Notes under the pieces: model-generated
The model's input: only the letters and a program-made list of their open reading frames with translations
Database searches by the model: none
Told to the model about the DNA's origin: nothing
Assembly (NCBI RefSeq): GCF_000702585.1
Contig: NZ_JNIQ01000001.1
Location: forward strand, 2,705,001-2,769,000
Direction: 5' to 3'
DNA length: 64,000 nt
From: Exiguobacterium aurantiacum DSM 6208
Lineage (GTDB): Bacteria > Bacillota > Bacilli > Exiguobacteriales > Exiguobacteriaceae
Part shown: piece after piece, positions 1-8,932 of the stretch
Numbering within the stretch: position 1 is the stretch's first letter
Layout: every line of letters starts with the position of its first letter
Translations under genes and position numbers: made by a program

Positions 1-110
1 CTACGAAAATGATTCGCCTTCTTTATAAAATTCTCCTGCCAATGAGGACGCGAACTTCTCACCACTCTATAGATAAGATATAGTAAAGACAGACATGGAG
101 GGATTACAAG

Positions 111-470
111 ATGAAAAAACGGGGGAATAAAATCAACCGCGCCCGTAACGTGGCGTTACTGCTCATTTTTGGCGGCATCGGGGTCATGTATCTCGGACTG
201 CTCGCTAAAAGTATCACCTGGCTGATGATTATATTCATGTTGCTCGGTTTCTTGATGGTGTTATCAAGTTCAGCACTTTACTTCATCATTGGAATGGCTT
301 CGACGAAAGCGATCATCGTCACGTGCCCTAACTGCGAGAAAGAGACGAAGATGCTCGGTCGTGTTGATTTATGTATGCATTGCGATGAACCGCTCACGAT
401 TGACCGATCACTCGAAGGTAAAGAGTTCGACGAAAAATATAATAAACGTCAATCCCAGCCTCAAGACTAA
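111..470 (+). CDS. ygzB: YgzB-like (UPF0295) membrane protein with zinc-ribbon tail
   Basis: This is a 119-residue protein with two hydrophobic segments (about residues 14-32 and 36-62) followed by a soluble tail. The tail holds two CxxC pairs (C72/C75 and C88/C91) that look like a small zinc ribbon. Length, topology and position next to perR match B. subtilis YgzB (UPF0295), whose function is unknown. An AGGG-type ribosome site lies just before the ATG. It converges on perR and shares a terminator with it. The family call is from recognition and synteny; no function is implied. Confidence 0.85.
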   Translation: MKKRGNKINRARNVALLLIFGGIGVMYLGLLAKSITWLMIIFMLLGFLMVLSSSALYFIIGMASTKAIIVTCPNCEKETKMLGRVDLCMHCDEPLTIDRSLEGKEFDEKYNKRQSQPQD

Positions 471-499
471 AAAACACATCCCTCGCAAGGATGTGTTTT
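471..499. terminator. Bidirectional terminator between ygzB and perR
   Basis: An 11-bp perfect stem (471-481 with 489-499) encloses a 7-nt loop, with A-rich and T-rich flanks, so it can act for both converging genes. The perR stop codon follows directly. Confidence 0.85.
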
Positions 500-943
500 T
501 TAGTGCGTATGCGTTTGTTCCGACTGGCACGTCGGGCACGTTCCGTATACTTCAAGACGGTGACGATCGACTTTAAAGCCGGTCAACTGAGAAGCGACCG
601 CTTCAATTTCGTCAAGCACCGGGTAATTGAAGTCGACGACTTTACCGCACGTGTCACAAATGATGTGATAGTGGCGGGACGTGACAAAATCAAACCGGCT
701 CGAGGCGTCTCCGTAATTCATCTCTTGGACGAGTCCGATGTCTTTAAAGACGCGCAAGTTGTTGTACACAGTGGCGACGCTCATGTTCGGAAATCGATCC
801 GAAAGCGCCTTATAAATGTCATCCGCCGTCGGATGACTATGCTCCGTGACGAGGTACTCCAAAATGGCCTGGCGCTGAGGCGTCATTCTGACTCCATGTT
901 CTCGGAGCGACTGAACAGCATGGTCAAGCATCTCGCTTCCCAC
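500..943 (-). CDS. perR: Peroxide-responsive repressor PerR (Fur family)
   Basis: PerR represses oxidative-stress and iron-homeostasis genes until hydrogen peroxide oxidises a histidine at its regulatory metal site. The 147-residue protein has the N-terminal winged helix (VRMTPQR at 18-24, SVATVYNNL at 55-63). All known PerR ligands are present: H37, D85, H91, H93 and D104 at the regulatory site, and C96, C99, C136 and C139 at the structural zinc. With the GTG start used here the numbering matches B. subtilis PerR exactly, and GAGGG lies 7 nt upstream. D104 favours PerR over Fur or Zur. A PerR-like box lies upstream, so autoregulation is likely. Confidence 0.95.
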   Translation of the reverse strand: MGSEMLDHAVQSLREHGVRMTPQRQAILEYLVTEHSHPTADDIYKALSDRFPNMSVATVYNNLRVFKDIGLVQEMNYGDASSRFDFVTSRHYHIICDTCGKVVDFNYPVLDEIEAVASQLTGFKVDRHRLEVYGTCPTCQSEQTHTH

Positions 944-1010
944 GGCAATCCCTCATTTCTTCTATTAGAATTCATGCGAAATGTTAGTTAGAATTAACCT
1001 ATTTCTTACA

Positions 1011-1025
1011 TAGTAATCTTTATAA
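1011..1025. promoter_or_regulatory. Candidate PerR box between perR and hemL
   Basis: The 15-mer matches the PerR consensus TTATAATnATTATAA at 11 of 14 defined positions. It lies 68 nt from the perR start and about 100 nt before hemL, so it could serve perR autoregulation, hemL, or both. The match is imperfect and the call is by eye. Confidence 0.45.
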
Positions 1026-1059
1026 ATAGTGTACTGATTTCTAAACCCTTCGTCAAACG

Positions 1060-1087
1060 TTGAGCTTAAGCGGTTGACGGCTATGAT
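1060..1087 (+). promoter_or_regulatory. Candidate sigma-A promoter for hemL
   Basis: TTGAGC and TATGAT are separated by 16 nt, about 36 nt before the hemL start codon. The spacing is slightly short and the match is moderate. Confidence 0.4.
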
Positions 1088-1123
1088 ACAATAAATGCGA
1101 ATTTGTAAAAGGAGGCAATACAT

Positions 1124-2422
1124 ATGTCCACATCACCTACTCGTGAAAAATCAGACGTGTTGTACCAAGACGCGCTGACCCATATCGTCGGCGGCGTCAA
1201 TAGCCCATCGCGCTCATTCAAGGCAGTTGGCGGCGGAGCCCCGGTCTACATGGACCGTGGCGAAGGTGCTTATTTCTATGATGTCGACGGCAATCGTTAC
1301 ATTGACTATTTGGCTGCTTATGGCCCAATCATCACAGGACATGCGCATCCACACACCCATAACGCGTTGATGACCGCATCGGCGAAAGGACTCCTTTACG
1401 GGACCCCTCATGCGCTCGAAGTCGAGTTCGCCAAGAAACTGAAAGCTGCCATCCCATCGATGGATAAAGTCCGCTTCACCAATTCCGGGACGGAAGCCGT
1501 CATGACGACCATACGCGTTGCCCGCGCCTACACTGGACGCGAACTCGTCGTCAAGTTCAGCGGCTGCTATCACGGCCACTCAGACTTGATGCTTATCGCC
1601 GCAGGAAGCGGGCCCGCGACACTCGGTTTGCCGGATTCAGCCGGCGTCACGCGCGCGACCGCCAAAGAAGTCATCACCGTCCCGTTCAACGATGTCGACG
1701 CTTTCCGTGACATGATGAACGAATGGGGCGAACAAGTCGCCTGCGTCCTCGTCGAACCAATCGTCGGAAACTTCGGCATCGTCGAACCGAAACCAGGCTT
1801 CCTCCAAGCTGTAAACGACATCACGCATGAGCATGGCGCCCTCGTCATTTACGATGAGGTCATCACGGCGTTCCGTTTCACATACGGTAGCGCGCAACAA
1901 GTGTACGGAATCGAGCCAGACATGACGGCGCTCGGGAAAATCATCGGCGGCGGATTGCCGATCGGCGCTTACGGTGGGAAAGCCGAAATCATGGAGACGG
2001 TCGCACCGCTCGGACCGGCGTATCAAGCCGGGACGATGGCCGGAAACCCCGCTTCGATGGCGACCGGGATTGCCTGCCTTGAAGTGCTGGAGCAACCGGG
2101 TGTCTATGAGACGCTCGATGCCCTCGGAGCGCGTCTTGAAACCGGAATTCGCGAGGCAGCAAACACGCACGGTGTGACGATCACCCTCAACCGCTTGAAA
2201 GGGGCGCTCACGGTCTACTTCACAGACGAAATCGTCACCGACTATGACGGTGCGGAAAAGTCGGACGGCGAAGTGTTCGGCCGTTTCTTCAAGCTCATGC
2301 TCGAGAACGGCGTCAACTTGGCCCCTTCGAAATACGAGGCCTGGTTCTTGACGACGGAACATACGGAACAAGATATCGACGAGACGATCGCCGCGGTCAA
2401 CCGCGCGTTCTCTCAGTTGTAA
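1124..2422 (+). CDS. hemL: Glutamate-1-semialdehyde 2,1-aminomutase
   Basis: This cytoplasmic PLP enzyme converts glutamate-1-semialdehyde to 5-aminolevulinate, the committed C5-pathway precursor of heme. At 432 residues it is full length for the family. It shows the N-terminal VGGVNSPSR motif, SGTEA at 121-125, the cofactor aspartate in YDEVITAFR, and the Schiff-base lysine K272 in [10 protein letters not shown]. The start has a GGAGG site 8 nt upstream. The position beside perR matches the second B. subtilis paralogue, GsaB, so other hem genes may lie elsewhere. A PerR-like box in the shared upstream region could link it to peroxide stress. Confidence 0.95.
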   Translation: MSTSPTREKSDVLYQDALTHIVGGVNSPSRSFKAVGGGAPVYMDRGEGAYFYDVDGNRYIDYLAAYGPIITGHAHPHTHNALMTASAKGLLYGTPHALEVEFAKKLKAAIPSMDKVRFTNSGTEAVMTTIRVARAYTGRELVVKFSGCYHGHSDLMLIAAGSGPATLGLPDSAGVTRATAKEVITVPFNDVDAFRDMMNEWGEQVACVLVEPIVGNFGIVEPKPGFLQAVNDITHEHGALVIYDEVITAFRFTYGSAQQVYGIEPDMTALGKIIGGGLPIGAYGGKAEIMETVAPLGPAYQAGTMAGNPASMATGIACLEVLEQPGVYETLDALGARLETGIREAANTHGVTITLNRLKGALTVYFTDEIVTDYDGAEKSDGEVFGRFFKLMLENGVNLAPSKYEAWFLTTEHTEQDIDETIAAVNRAFSQL

Positions 2423-2424
2423 GC

Positions 2425-2456
2425 AAACGGAGATGCCGCGGCATCTCCGTTTTTTT
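2425..2456. terminator. Terminator between hemL and the SgrR-like gene
   Basis: A perfect 24-nt palindrome (2427-2450) ends in seven T residues, just after the hemL stop and touching the stop of the converging gene. Confidence 0.85.
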
Positions 2457-4092
2457 AAAGGGATGGTCGAATCCAAAGCTGCTCGTAGCGCGGATGACCA
2501 AATATGTCGATCGGCACATCGCCGAGAAAGCTCGGGAATCGTCGTTCACGCGCCACATGATAGAGCGGGACGACATACGCCTGTTCGGTCACATAACGTT
2601 CGACTTCACGATGGAGACTAGGCCAGACGCCCAAATCGATTTGATGATAGCGATCCATCATGTTCCGGAGCGTCGCGTCTCCGCAGAGCAACTTTCCGAC
2701 AAGCGATAACTCGCTCGTCATGAACGCCAGAAACGCCAAGTCGAGATCTTCATTCATCATCTCGCCACAAAGGATGATGTCGGCGCGCCGGAGCGTCTCT
2801 TCCTCGAACAAAGCTGACAGCGTATAGACGTCGATTTCCACCGTGAAACCTGCGGTCGTCAATTGCCGTGCGAGTAACATGGCGTCTTCCGTCGCCGTCG
2901 CGTAAGGCAAATGCAAGAGACGAATCGGACGTGCATCGACGCGGCCTCCCGCTTCTCGTTCCACTTCTAGACTCGCTTCCGGAAAAAATCCGTGGGCGAC
3001 TTGATGCCGCTCCCCGCCTAGTGCGACGAGTGCCGCCTTATCAATCGTATGGAGAATCGCTCGCCGAACGTCCGGTGCGTCTTTCAACCAAGAATGTCTC
3101 ATGTTGAAGACGGCGTAACGAGCTCCTGCTTCGGCGATCCATTTCACGAGGCGATGGTCGTCACGCATGCTCCATTCGGCATGGTCCACCTCCGAGAACG
3201 TCACGAACTCGACGACATCTAACGAAGGCCGAGGACGCAAGCCGCGATCGAACGCTCGGAAACGCGTGACGTCTTCGGACACACGTTCGAGTTTGAACGG
3301 TCCTGTCCCAACCGTTCCTTCAAACCCTTTATACGAAATCGAAGCGGGCGTCTGGGACAAGATTCGCTCGACGTAACCGCGATGCGCCGTTGTATGGATG
3401 TCGACGACATAAGGAGCAGGGGAGTCGACGCGCTCAATCGGAGCGAACAACCACCGTTGTTTGCCATATCGCAACAACCGGTTGAGTGAGTAGACGATAT
3501 CGTTCGCCGAGAGCGACATCCCGTTATGGAACATCACTCCTTTCCGGATATATAAGCGAAAGCCGAAACGTGTCGTTTCTATATGATGGGCGAGCGATGG
3601 TCGGATAATCGCTCCGTCCCATTCGAACAAACGATCGAACAAATGACGAGCGAGCGACGCCTCCATCGCGATGTGGATGTCGAGCGGGTCGAGCGAGGCG
3701 AGCGCTCTCGTTCGCGGGAAGATGAAACGGTCCTCTTCCGTCTGTTCGAAACCGAAGCGCCCCCAGATGTGCGCCTGAATCTTTTCACGTAATAACGGCG
3801 GCCACTCCCATTCCAGCCATTTCGCCGCCTCGGCCATCGTGAGGCGGACGAACGAAGCTTCCACCCATTCCGTCAACGTCTGACCAAACGACGGCACGAA
3901 CTGAATGATGGACTCATGTCCCCTTCCTTGGCCCGGCCGATATACGACCCACCCGGCCTGCGCCCACACTTTAATATCCCGCTTGATTTGCTTTTCACTA
4001 TACCCCGTGGCGCTGACCGCTTCTCGTAACGTCACGTCTTGCTGATCCCGCTCGAGTGCGGAGCGATAAATGGCGACAAGCTTCGGATTCAT
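2455..4092 (-). CDS. SgrR-type regulator: winged helix plus extracellular-solute-binding-like domain
   Basis: The N-terminal 80 or so residues form a helix-turn-helix region (VTLREAVSATGYSEKQIKRD) like SgrR_N. It is followed by about 430 residues resembling periplasmic solute-binding family 5 (GFRLYIRKGVMFHNG; FSANDIVYSLNRLL-type segment). No signal peptide is present, so it should be a cytoplasmic regulator that uses a binding-protein fold to sense a ligand. The start after a GGGGGGAG site was preferred to an in-frame extension 22 codons longer, which would run through a palindrome. It is divergent from an MFS transporter, the usual SgrR/SetA-like pairing. The ligand is unknown. Confidence 0.8.
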   Translation of the reverse strand: MNPKLVAIYRSALERDQQDVTLREAVSATGYSEKQIKRDIKVWAQAGWVVYRPGQGRGHESIIQFVPSFGQTLTEWVEASFVRLTMAEAAKWLEWEWPPLLREKIQAHIWGRFGFEQTEEDRFIFPRTRALASLDPLDIHIAMEASLARHLFDRLFEWDGAIIRPSLAHHIETTRFGFRLYIRKGVMFHNGMSLSANDIVYSLNRLLRYGKQRWLFAPIERVDSPAPYVVDIHTTAHRGYVERILSQTPASISYKGFEGTVGTGPFKLERVSEDVTRFRAFDRGLRPRPSLDVVEFVTFSEVDHAEWSMRDDHRLVKWIAEAGARYAVFNMRHSWLKDAPDVRRAILHTIDKAALVALGGERHQVAHGFFPEASLEVEREAGGRVDARPIRLLHLPYATATEDAMLLARQLTTAGFTVEIDVYTLSALFEEETLRRADIILCGEMMNEDLDLAFLAFMTSELSLVGKLLCGDATLRNMMDRYHQIDLGVWPSLHREVERYVTEQAYVVPLYHVARERRFPSFLGDVPIDIFGHPRYEQLWIRPSL

Positions 4093-4108
4093 CGGACTCC
4101 CCCCTTTA

Positions 4109-4128
4109 AAAGTGGACATCCCCACTTT
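4109..4128. promoter_or_regulatory. Palindromic operator between regulator and MFS exporter
   Basis: AAAGTGG and CCACTTT form a 7-bp inverted repeat with a 6-nt spacer, placed 17 nt upstream of the SgrR-like start in the divergent intergenic region. A looser copy of the half-site (CCACGTTT) follows at about 4154-4161. It is probably the binding site of the adjacent regulator. Confidence 0.55.
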
Positions 4129-4187
4129 ATTTGTCTCTTTTTTCCAAGTGTAGTCCACGTTTAAAGTAGGTGCAAGGAGGTGCTCAC

Positions 4188-5420
4188 ATGAAATTTAAAG
4201 ATTTTCCTACGAACGTCCGACTCCGACTTGTCTGCGGCTTTTTCATTCGCATCGTCGGTTCGGCGATCTTTCCATTTATGGCTTTATACTTTTCTGCAGA
4301 ACTCGGTAAAATCGCAGCCGGGCTCATCATGACGTCTTTCGTCATCGTCGGGTACGTCACCGGCTTGTTTGGTGGGTACTTCTCGGACCGCTTCAATCGA
4401 AAACACGTCTTGCAAATCGGGCAAATCGCTCAAATTCTATGCTTCATCGGCATGACGGTCGCGATTCACCCGTCGAACAACTGGGCGCTCGCCGTCGCCG
4501 TCCTTTACTTCGGTCATGCGATTTCAAACGGATTGAACTATCCGGCGCTCGAGGCGATCGTCATCGACTCGATGGAAGAATCGAATCGAAAAGCGATCTA
4601 TGTGTATGACTATTGGCTCGTCAACTTGGCCATCGCCGGCGGGGTCATGCTCGGTGGGTTGTTCTATCGCGATCACCGCTTCGCCTTATTCGTCGGGATG
4701 ACGCTCGTCTTGCTGATCACGACAATCGTGTTACAACGTTTCCTCGTCGATTCGTATGCCGGCAACCGCTCCACGCCGGCGAACCCGATCGTCGGGGTCA
4801 TTCAAAACTATCGCATCGCCTTGGCCGATCGTCGTTGGATGCTGTTCGTCCTCGGCAGCATGCTCGTCTTCTCGACCGAGTTTCACATGGCGAACTATAT
4901 CGGTGTCCATCTGGCCGAGACGTTTCAGGAACGATTGATTGCAGGTGTCCCGTTTGATGGCGTCCGCATGATGGCGTTCATGCAACTCGAGAACACGCTC
5001 CTCGTCGTCGCCATCACGTTCGCCGTCACCGCCTTCGTCAAACGCTTCCGCGAGAAACATGTGTTCTTTATCGGTCTTGCATTATACGTCACCGCGTTCG
5101 CGGCCATCACGTCGATGAACTCATTTTTCATCTTGGCCGTCCTCGCCATCGTCTTCACACTCGGCGAGTTGCTCTATTCTCCGATTCGACAAGTGAAGCA
5201 AGTCGATTTGCTCGACCCGGAACGGCGCGCTTCGTACTTGGCTTTCGGGGGATTGACGTTCCACGGGGCAAAACTTGTGGCCGCTGCTGGCATCGTCGTC
5301 GGTGCGTTCATCGGTCCCGTCCTCATGAGCGGGTACATCTTCGCTTTCGGTGCCTTAGGGGGGTACTTGTATTACGTCTCCCTCTATAAGATGGAATCGG
5401 TCCGGAAACTGGCGGCATGA
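4188..5420 (+). CDS. MFS transporter (drug or sugar efflux type)
   Basis: This is a membrane transporter of about 410 residues with roughly 12 hydrophobic segments and the MFS signature GGYFSDRFNRKHVL after the second helix. The ATG at 4188 has AAGGAGGT at the correct distance; an in-frame GTG 18 nt earlier lacks one. It is divergent from the SgrR-like regulator with a palindrome between them, suggesting that the regulator's ligand is exported, or counteracted, by this protein. The substrate cannot be read from sequence. Confidence 0.85.
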   Translation: MKFKDFPTNVRLRLVCGFFIRIVGSAIFPFMALYFSAELGKIAAGLIMTSFVIVGYVTGLFGGYFSDRFNRKHVLQIGQIAQILCFIGMTVAIHPSNNWALAVAVLYFGHAISNGLNYPALEAIVIDSMEESNRKAIYVYDYWLVNLAIAGGVMLGGLFYRDHRFALFVGMTLVLLITTIVLQRFLVDSYAGNRSTPANPIVGVIQNYRIALADRRWMLFVLGSMLVFSTEFHMANYIGVHLAETFQERLIAGVPFDGVRMMAFMQLENTLLVVAITFAVTAFVKRFREKHVFFIGLALYVTAFAAITSMNSFFILAVLAIVFTLGELLYSPIRQVKQVDLLDPERRASYLAFGGLTFHGAKLVAAAGIVVGAFIGPVLMSGYIFAFGALGGYLYYVSLYKMESVRKLAA

Positions 5421-5473
5421 CGTTTGAACTTTCGTTTGAGCGGTAACTAGCAAGAGAGAAGGAGGCGATTGTC

Positions 5474-5887
5474 ATGCCAGCTATCGTTCTGTTCGACGGG
5501 GACTGCAACTTTTGTGACGCGAGTGTCCAATTCATTTTGAATCGCGATCCGAAAGGGAACTTCCATTTCGCATCGCTGCAAGCAGATACCGGGAAGATGT
5601 TGCGCGAACGCCATCGCATCCCTGACACGGTCGACAGCATTGTGTTGATCAAAGACGGGGTGCCTTATCTCAAATCTGATGCGGCGGTCCGGATTGCCGA
5701 AGGGTTAGACGGCTCATGGCGCTGGCTACGTTTCGTCCGCTTGATTCCAAAGCCGTTACGCGACCTCGGGTATGATGTCATTGCAAAGAACCGCTATCAA
5801 TGGTTCGGAAAAAAAGAGACGTGCAAACTGCCCACACCGGAAGAACGCAGCCGATTTATCGACCAACAAAAGCCGCCGACTCCATGA
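5474..5887 (+). CDS. DCC-family (YuxK-like) thiol-disulfide oxidoreductase
   Basis: The 137-residue protein begins with the DCC-family signature DGDCNFCDASVQF, a DxxCxxC motif near residue 9, and continues with the family pattern (FASLQADTG, SDAAVRIAEGL). The family was formerly DUF393 and is annotated as thiol-disulfide oxidoreductase from its CxxC-like motif; its physiological role is poorly known. It has a GAGGCGA-type ribosome site and a terminator overlapping its stop codon. It may be co-transcribed with the MFS gene 53 nt upstream. Confidence 0.85.
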   Translation: MPAIVLFDGDCNFCDASVQFILNRDPKGNFHFASLQADTGKMLRERHRIPDTVDSIVLIKDGVPYLKSDAAVRIAEGLDGSWRWLRFVRLIPKPLRDLGYDVIAKNRYQWFGKKETCKLPTPEERSRFIDQQKPPTP

Positions 5888-5901
5888 GTCGACGGTTTTT
5901 T
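5873..5901. terminator. Terminator overlapping the end of the DCC protein gene
   Basis: A 9-bp stem with one G-U pair (5873-5881 with 5887-5895) and a 5-nt loop is followed by six T residues. It reaches the stop codon of the converging gene. Confidence 0.75.
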
Positions 5902-7049
5902 CAGTCCATACACGTTAAATACGTCCAATGGCAATCCGGCATCGGTTGTGCCATGAAACTAACGCCAAGGTCATCGGCTCGGTGGATCGTCGTCCACGGT
6001 GCTTCCCCGACGCGGAGGTACACTTCATGGTGCGGGGACTGCGTATGCGTCCCGGACAGCTTGAACGTCGCTTGATTTTTAAGATGCGCCACGATCGTGT
6101 ATTTGATGTCCGGCGCGATGACGAGTGGATTGCCGACCGAGTGTTGCAGGCGGTAACTCACCTCGTTCGGCTCGATGTCAACGTCTTCGAGGTACACTTG
6201 ATCGACCGAGGCGACGTCCTCCCCCGTCAGTTGATGCCTCGCATTGAACGCACGCGTGACACCGGCATCCTTTTTGATGGAGACGATCGGAATGTCAGCT
6301 AGCCCTTCCACTTTCACTTCCGTCCGTGTCCGATATTCAGGCGCATGGACGTTGTAAGGGCGACCGTCCCCCTCGAAATACGGATGTGGCGACAGCAAGT
6401 TCGGATTCTTCAAACGCGGGGGCCGAATGAACGTCTGTACACGGAGCTGAATCTCGTCAACCGTTGCCGTCTCCGGACGATGCGGACTGACGAGGAAATA
6501 CATGATGTACAGCTCTTGGTTTCGGCGTGTATCCGTAGTGAACTCTTTGGCAAGCGACATCGCTTTGCCGACGGCATGAATGAGTCGGGTGCCTGGTTTT
6601 TGATCGTATTTGACGGGACGCAACGCCCGTACCTCGTATGCGGTCGGCGCCTCTAGCGGTGTCTCATCGATGTACCCGGTACCGACGACTTCCGCAATAC
6701 GACGCCCTCGGCGATAAATCGCATACGTCTCGACGTCAGGAATCGGGTCCCACTGCAAGTACGTCCCCGCTTGCGACACGATCGCCGCCGTCAAATGGCG
6801 GTTCCAATATAACTCATCTTCCGGATTGACCGCTGCCGTGTACAGCTTCGCCTCTTCCCCAGCCGCGTTCGTGATGCGGTAAGCGACTTGTTCCCCGACC
6901 TTCGTGTCACGGTCGACATAATGATTGACCGACCCGTTGAAGACATCGATGCCGTTCCGCGTCACCGTCACTTCCCCTTCAAGCGACCATGACAGTTCCA
7001 ATCCGTCACTGACCGGCTTCACCGTGATCAATCCATCCCCGTTATGCAT
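5901..7049 (-). CDS. Uncharacterised fibronectin-III-like protein
   Basis: This 382-residue protein has no signal peptide or membrane segment. Residues 1-75 and 85-160 resemble two fibronectin type III modules (GLELSWSLEG; TYLQWDPIPDVETYAIYRRG). The C-terminal half (from about 195) has several isolated acidic and aromatic motifs. I recall a similar layout in Bacillota proteins carrying DUF3238, but I cannot verify that here. It lies downstream of an ABC exporter gene but a terminator separates them, so it is probably its own unit. No function is proposed. Confidence 0.7.
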   Translation of the reverse strand: MHNGDGLITVKPVSDGLELSWSLEGEVTVTRNGIDVFNGSVNHYVDRDTKVGEQVAYRITNAAGEEAKLYTAAVNPEDELYWNRHLTAAIVSQAGTYLQWDPIPDVETYAIYRRGRRIAEVVGTGYIDETPLEAPTAYEVRALRPVKYDQKPGTRLIHAVGKAMSLAKEFTTDTRRNQELYIMYFLVSPHRPETATVDEIQLRVQTFIRPPRLKNPNLLSPHPYFEGDGRPYNVHAPEYRTRTEVKVEGLADIPIVSIKKDAGVTRAFNARHQLTGEDVASVDQVYLEDVDIEPNEVSYRLQHSVGNPLVIAPDIKYTIVAHLKNQATFKLSGTHTQSPHHEVYLRVGEAPWTTIHRADDLGVSFMAQPMPDCHWTYLTCMD

Positions 7050-7108
7050 AACATCATCCCCCTTTGTTCATGTCGTTTCCTCATTCCCGTCTACCTCATT
7101 CGGGAAAC

Positions 7109-7136
7109 AAAAAAAGACTTCGAGTTGAACTCGAAG
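7109..7136 (-). terminator. Terminator after the ygaD-like ABC exporter gene
   Basis: A 9-bp perfect stem (7118-7126 with 7128-7136) is followed, on the minus strand, by seven T residues. It lies immediately after the ABC gene stop. Confidence 0.8.
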
Positions 7137-7138
7137 CC

Positions 7139-8887
7139 TCATTCGACGACAGCTAAATCTTGAATCATATACAGGTCGTAATACGCACCCCGGTGGCGCA
7201 TCAATTCTTCATGCGTCCCGGTTTCCATGATTCGTCCGTTGTCGACGACGACGATCTTGTCTGCGTCCGTGATCGTCGAGAGACGGTGGGCGACGATTAA
7301 CGTCGTCCGTCCTTTCGTCAGGCGTGCGAGCGAATCTTGAATCATCGCCTCACTCTCGAGGTCGAGCGCACTCGTCGCCTCATCGAGGATGATGATCGGC
7401 GGATGTTTCAAGAACACGCGGGCGATGGCGAGACGTTGTTTTTGTCCCCCCGACAGTTTGACCCCTTTCTCACCGACCGGTGTGTCGTACCCGTTCGGCA
7501 AGTTCGAGATGAACTCATGGGCGTTGGCTGCTTTCGCTGCAGCGATGACGTCCTCGTCTGACGCCTCCGGATTCCCCATCCGAATGTTCATCGCGACCGA
7601 CTCACTGAACAGCACCGAATCTTGCATGACCATGCCGATTTGATCGCGGAGCGCGCGCAGCTTGAAGTCGCGCACGTCGACACCGTCGATCTTAATGCTA
7701 CCGTCCGTGACGTCATAGAAGCGCGGAATCAAACTGACGAGCGTCGATTTCCCGCCGCCGGACATGCCGACGAAGGCGACCCGTTCCCCGGAACGGATGT
7801 GTAAACTCACGTCATGCAACGCGCGAGTGCCGTCCTTCTCATAAGCGAAGCTGACACGATTGAGCTCGATGTTTCCGGCCGTTTGGACCGGAACGAACGC
7901 TTGGCGTTTCTCTTCGATGTCATATGGTTCATCGAGAAATTCGAACACCCGGTCCATCGACGCGACCGATTGTGTGAGCGTCGTCGCCGAGTTGACGAGC
8001 CGTCCGAGCGGTGCATAGAGACGGTCGATGTAGGCGATGAAAGCGACGAGCGTCCCGAGTGATACGTCCCCTTGCAAGACGAGCCATGACGCCGTCGTGA
8101 AAATGAGGATCGGGGCGATGTCGGTGATCGTCGAGACGACGACGTACGTTTTCGCGTTCCATCCCGTATGACGGAGCGCCGCTTTCAGGAAGCCCCCGTT
8201 TTGCTCTTCGAACGCCTTGTTCTCATACGGTTCAAGCGCGAAGCTACGGATGACGGCCATCCCATTGACTCGTTCCGTCAAATGACCTTGAAGATCAGCG
8301 AGCGCCGCTGAACGTTCACGTGTCAAACGACGCAGGCGGCCGTAAAAGTAACGGACGGCAATCGCATAGAACGGGAGCGGCAAAATGGCGATGAGCGTCA
8401 GTTGCGGATCGATCGTATACATGATGGCAATGGCGATCAGGATCGTCACCATATCGAGCCAAATGTTCATGAGGCCGGTGATGACAAAGTCTTTCGTCTG
8501 TTCGACGTCGTTGATGATGCGCGAAATGATTTGACCTGTCTTGTTGTTCGAATAATAACGAAGTGATAATTTTTGCACGTGGTCGAACAAACGGTTCCGC
8601 ACGTCAAACAAAATCCGTGTCGCCGCCCACTGTGCCAAGTATTGGCGCAAGTATTCGATTGGCGGTTTCAGGACGAGAAAGATGAAGAAGACGATGCTGA
8701 ACAGCCAGACGAGCTCCGTGTAATCAGCCGCCGGGTCCGGGGTTGCCAAATAGTTATCGATGACATATTTATAAAGTAACGGTAATCCGAGCGGAATCGA
8801 AAATTTCAAAATTCCGACGAAGATGGTGAGCGCAATCTGTTTTTTGTACGGCTTAACAAATTGCAAATAACGTTTAATACTACCCAT
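7139..8887 (-). CDS. ygaD: ABC exporter, fused TMD-NBD half transporter (YgaD-like)
   Basis: The 582-residue protein has six predicted membrane helices (residues 1-310) and a C-terminal ATPase. The ATPase carries Walker A (GMSGGGKST), signature LSGGQKQRLAIAR, Walker B IIILDEATSALD with a normal catalytic glutamate, and the H-loop VAHRLST. The canonical site indicates a homodimeric exporter of lipids or hydrophobic drugs. In B. subtilis ygaD sits in this same neighbourhood (ygaC, ygaD, gsaB, perR). It has its own AGGAGG site, and a terminator separates it from ygaC upstream. Confidence 0.88.
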   Translation of the reverse strand: MGSIKRYLQFVKPYKKQIALTIFVGILKFSIPLGLPLLYKYVIDNYLATPDPAADYTELVWLFSIVFFIFLVLKPPIEYLRQYLAQWAATRILFDVRNRLFDHVQKLSLRYYSNNKTGQIISRIINDVEQTKDFVITGLMNIWLDMVTILIAIAIMYTIDPQLTLIAILPLPFYAIAVRYFYGRLRRLTRERSAALADLQGHLTERVNGMAVIRSFALEPYENKAFEEQNGGFLKAALRHTGWNAKTYVVVSTITDIAPILIFTTASWLVLQGDVSLGTLVAFIAYIDRLYAPLGRLVNSATTLTQSVASMDRVFEFLDEPYDIEEKRQAFVPVQTAGNIELNRVSFAYEKDGTRALHDVSLHIRSGERVAFVGMSGGGKSTLVSLIPRFYDVTDGSIKIDGVDVRDFKLRALRDQIGMVMQDSVLFSESVAMNIRMGNPEASDEDVIAAAKAANAHEFISNLPNGYDTPVGEKGVKLSGGQKQRLAIARVFLKHPPIIILDEATSALDLESEAMIQDSLARLTKGRTTLIVAHRLSTITDADKIVVVDNGRIMETGTHEELMRHRGAYYDLYMIQDLAVVE

Positions 8888-8902
8888 AATTCCTCCTTCA
8901 AG

Positions 8903-8932
8903 AAAAAAAGCGGAGATGAGTCATCATCTCCG
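8903..8932 (-). terminator. Terminator after ygaC
   Basis: A 9-bp perfect stem (8911-8919 with 8924-8932) precedes seven T residues on the minus strand. The ygaC stop codon is inside the stem. Confidence 0.8.

Noticed and set aside
1-72. A short minus-strand frame ending at position 1, possibly the tail of a gene
   Set aside because: The frame is only about 21 codons before an upstream stop, with no family match; positions 1-110 otherwise hold just the region before ygzB.
1637-2476. A 279-codon open frame antisense to hemL
   Set aside because: It is a shadow of the hemL frame, with no ribosome site and no recognisable protein features; the hemL frame carries all the motifs.
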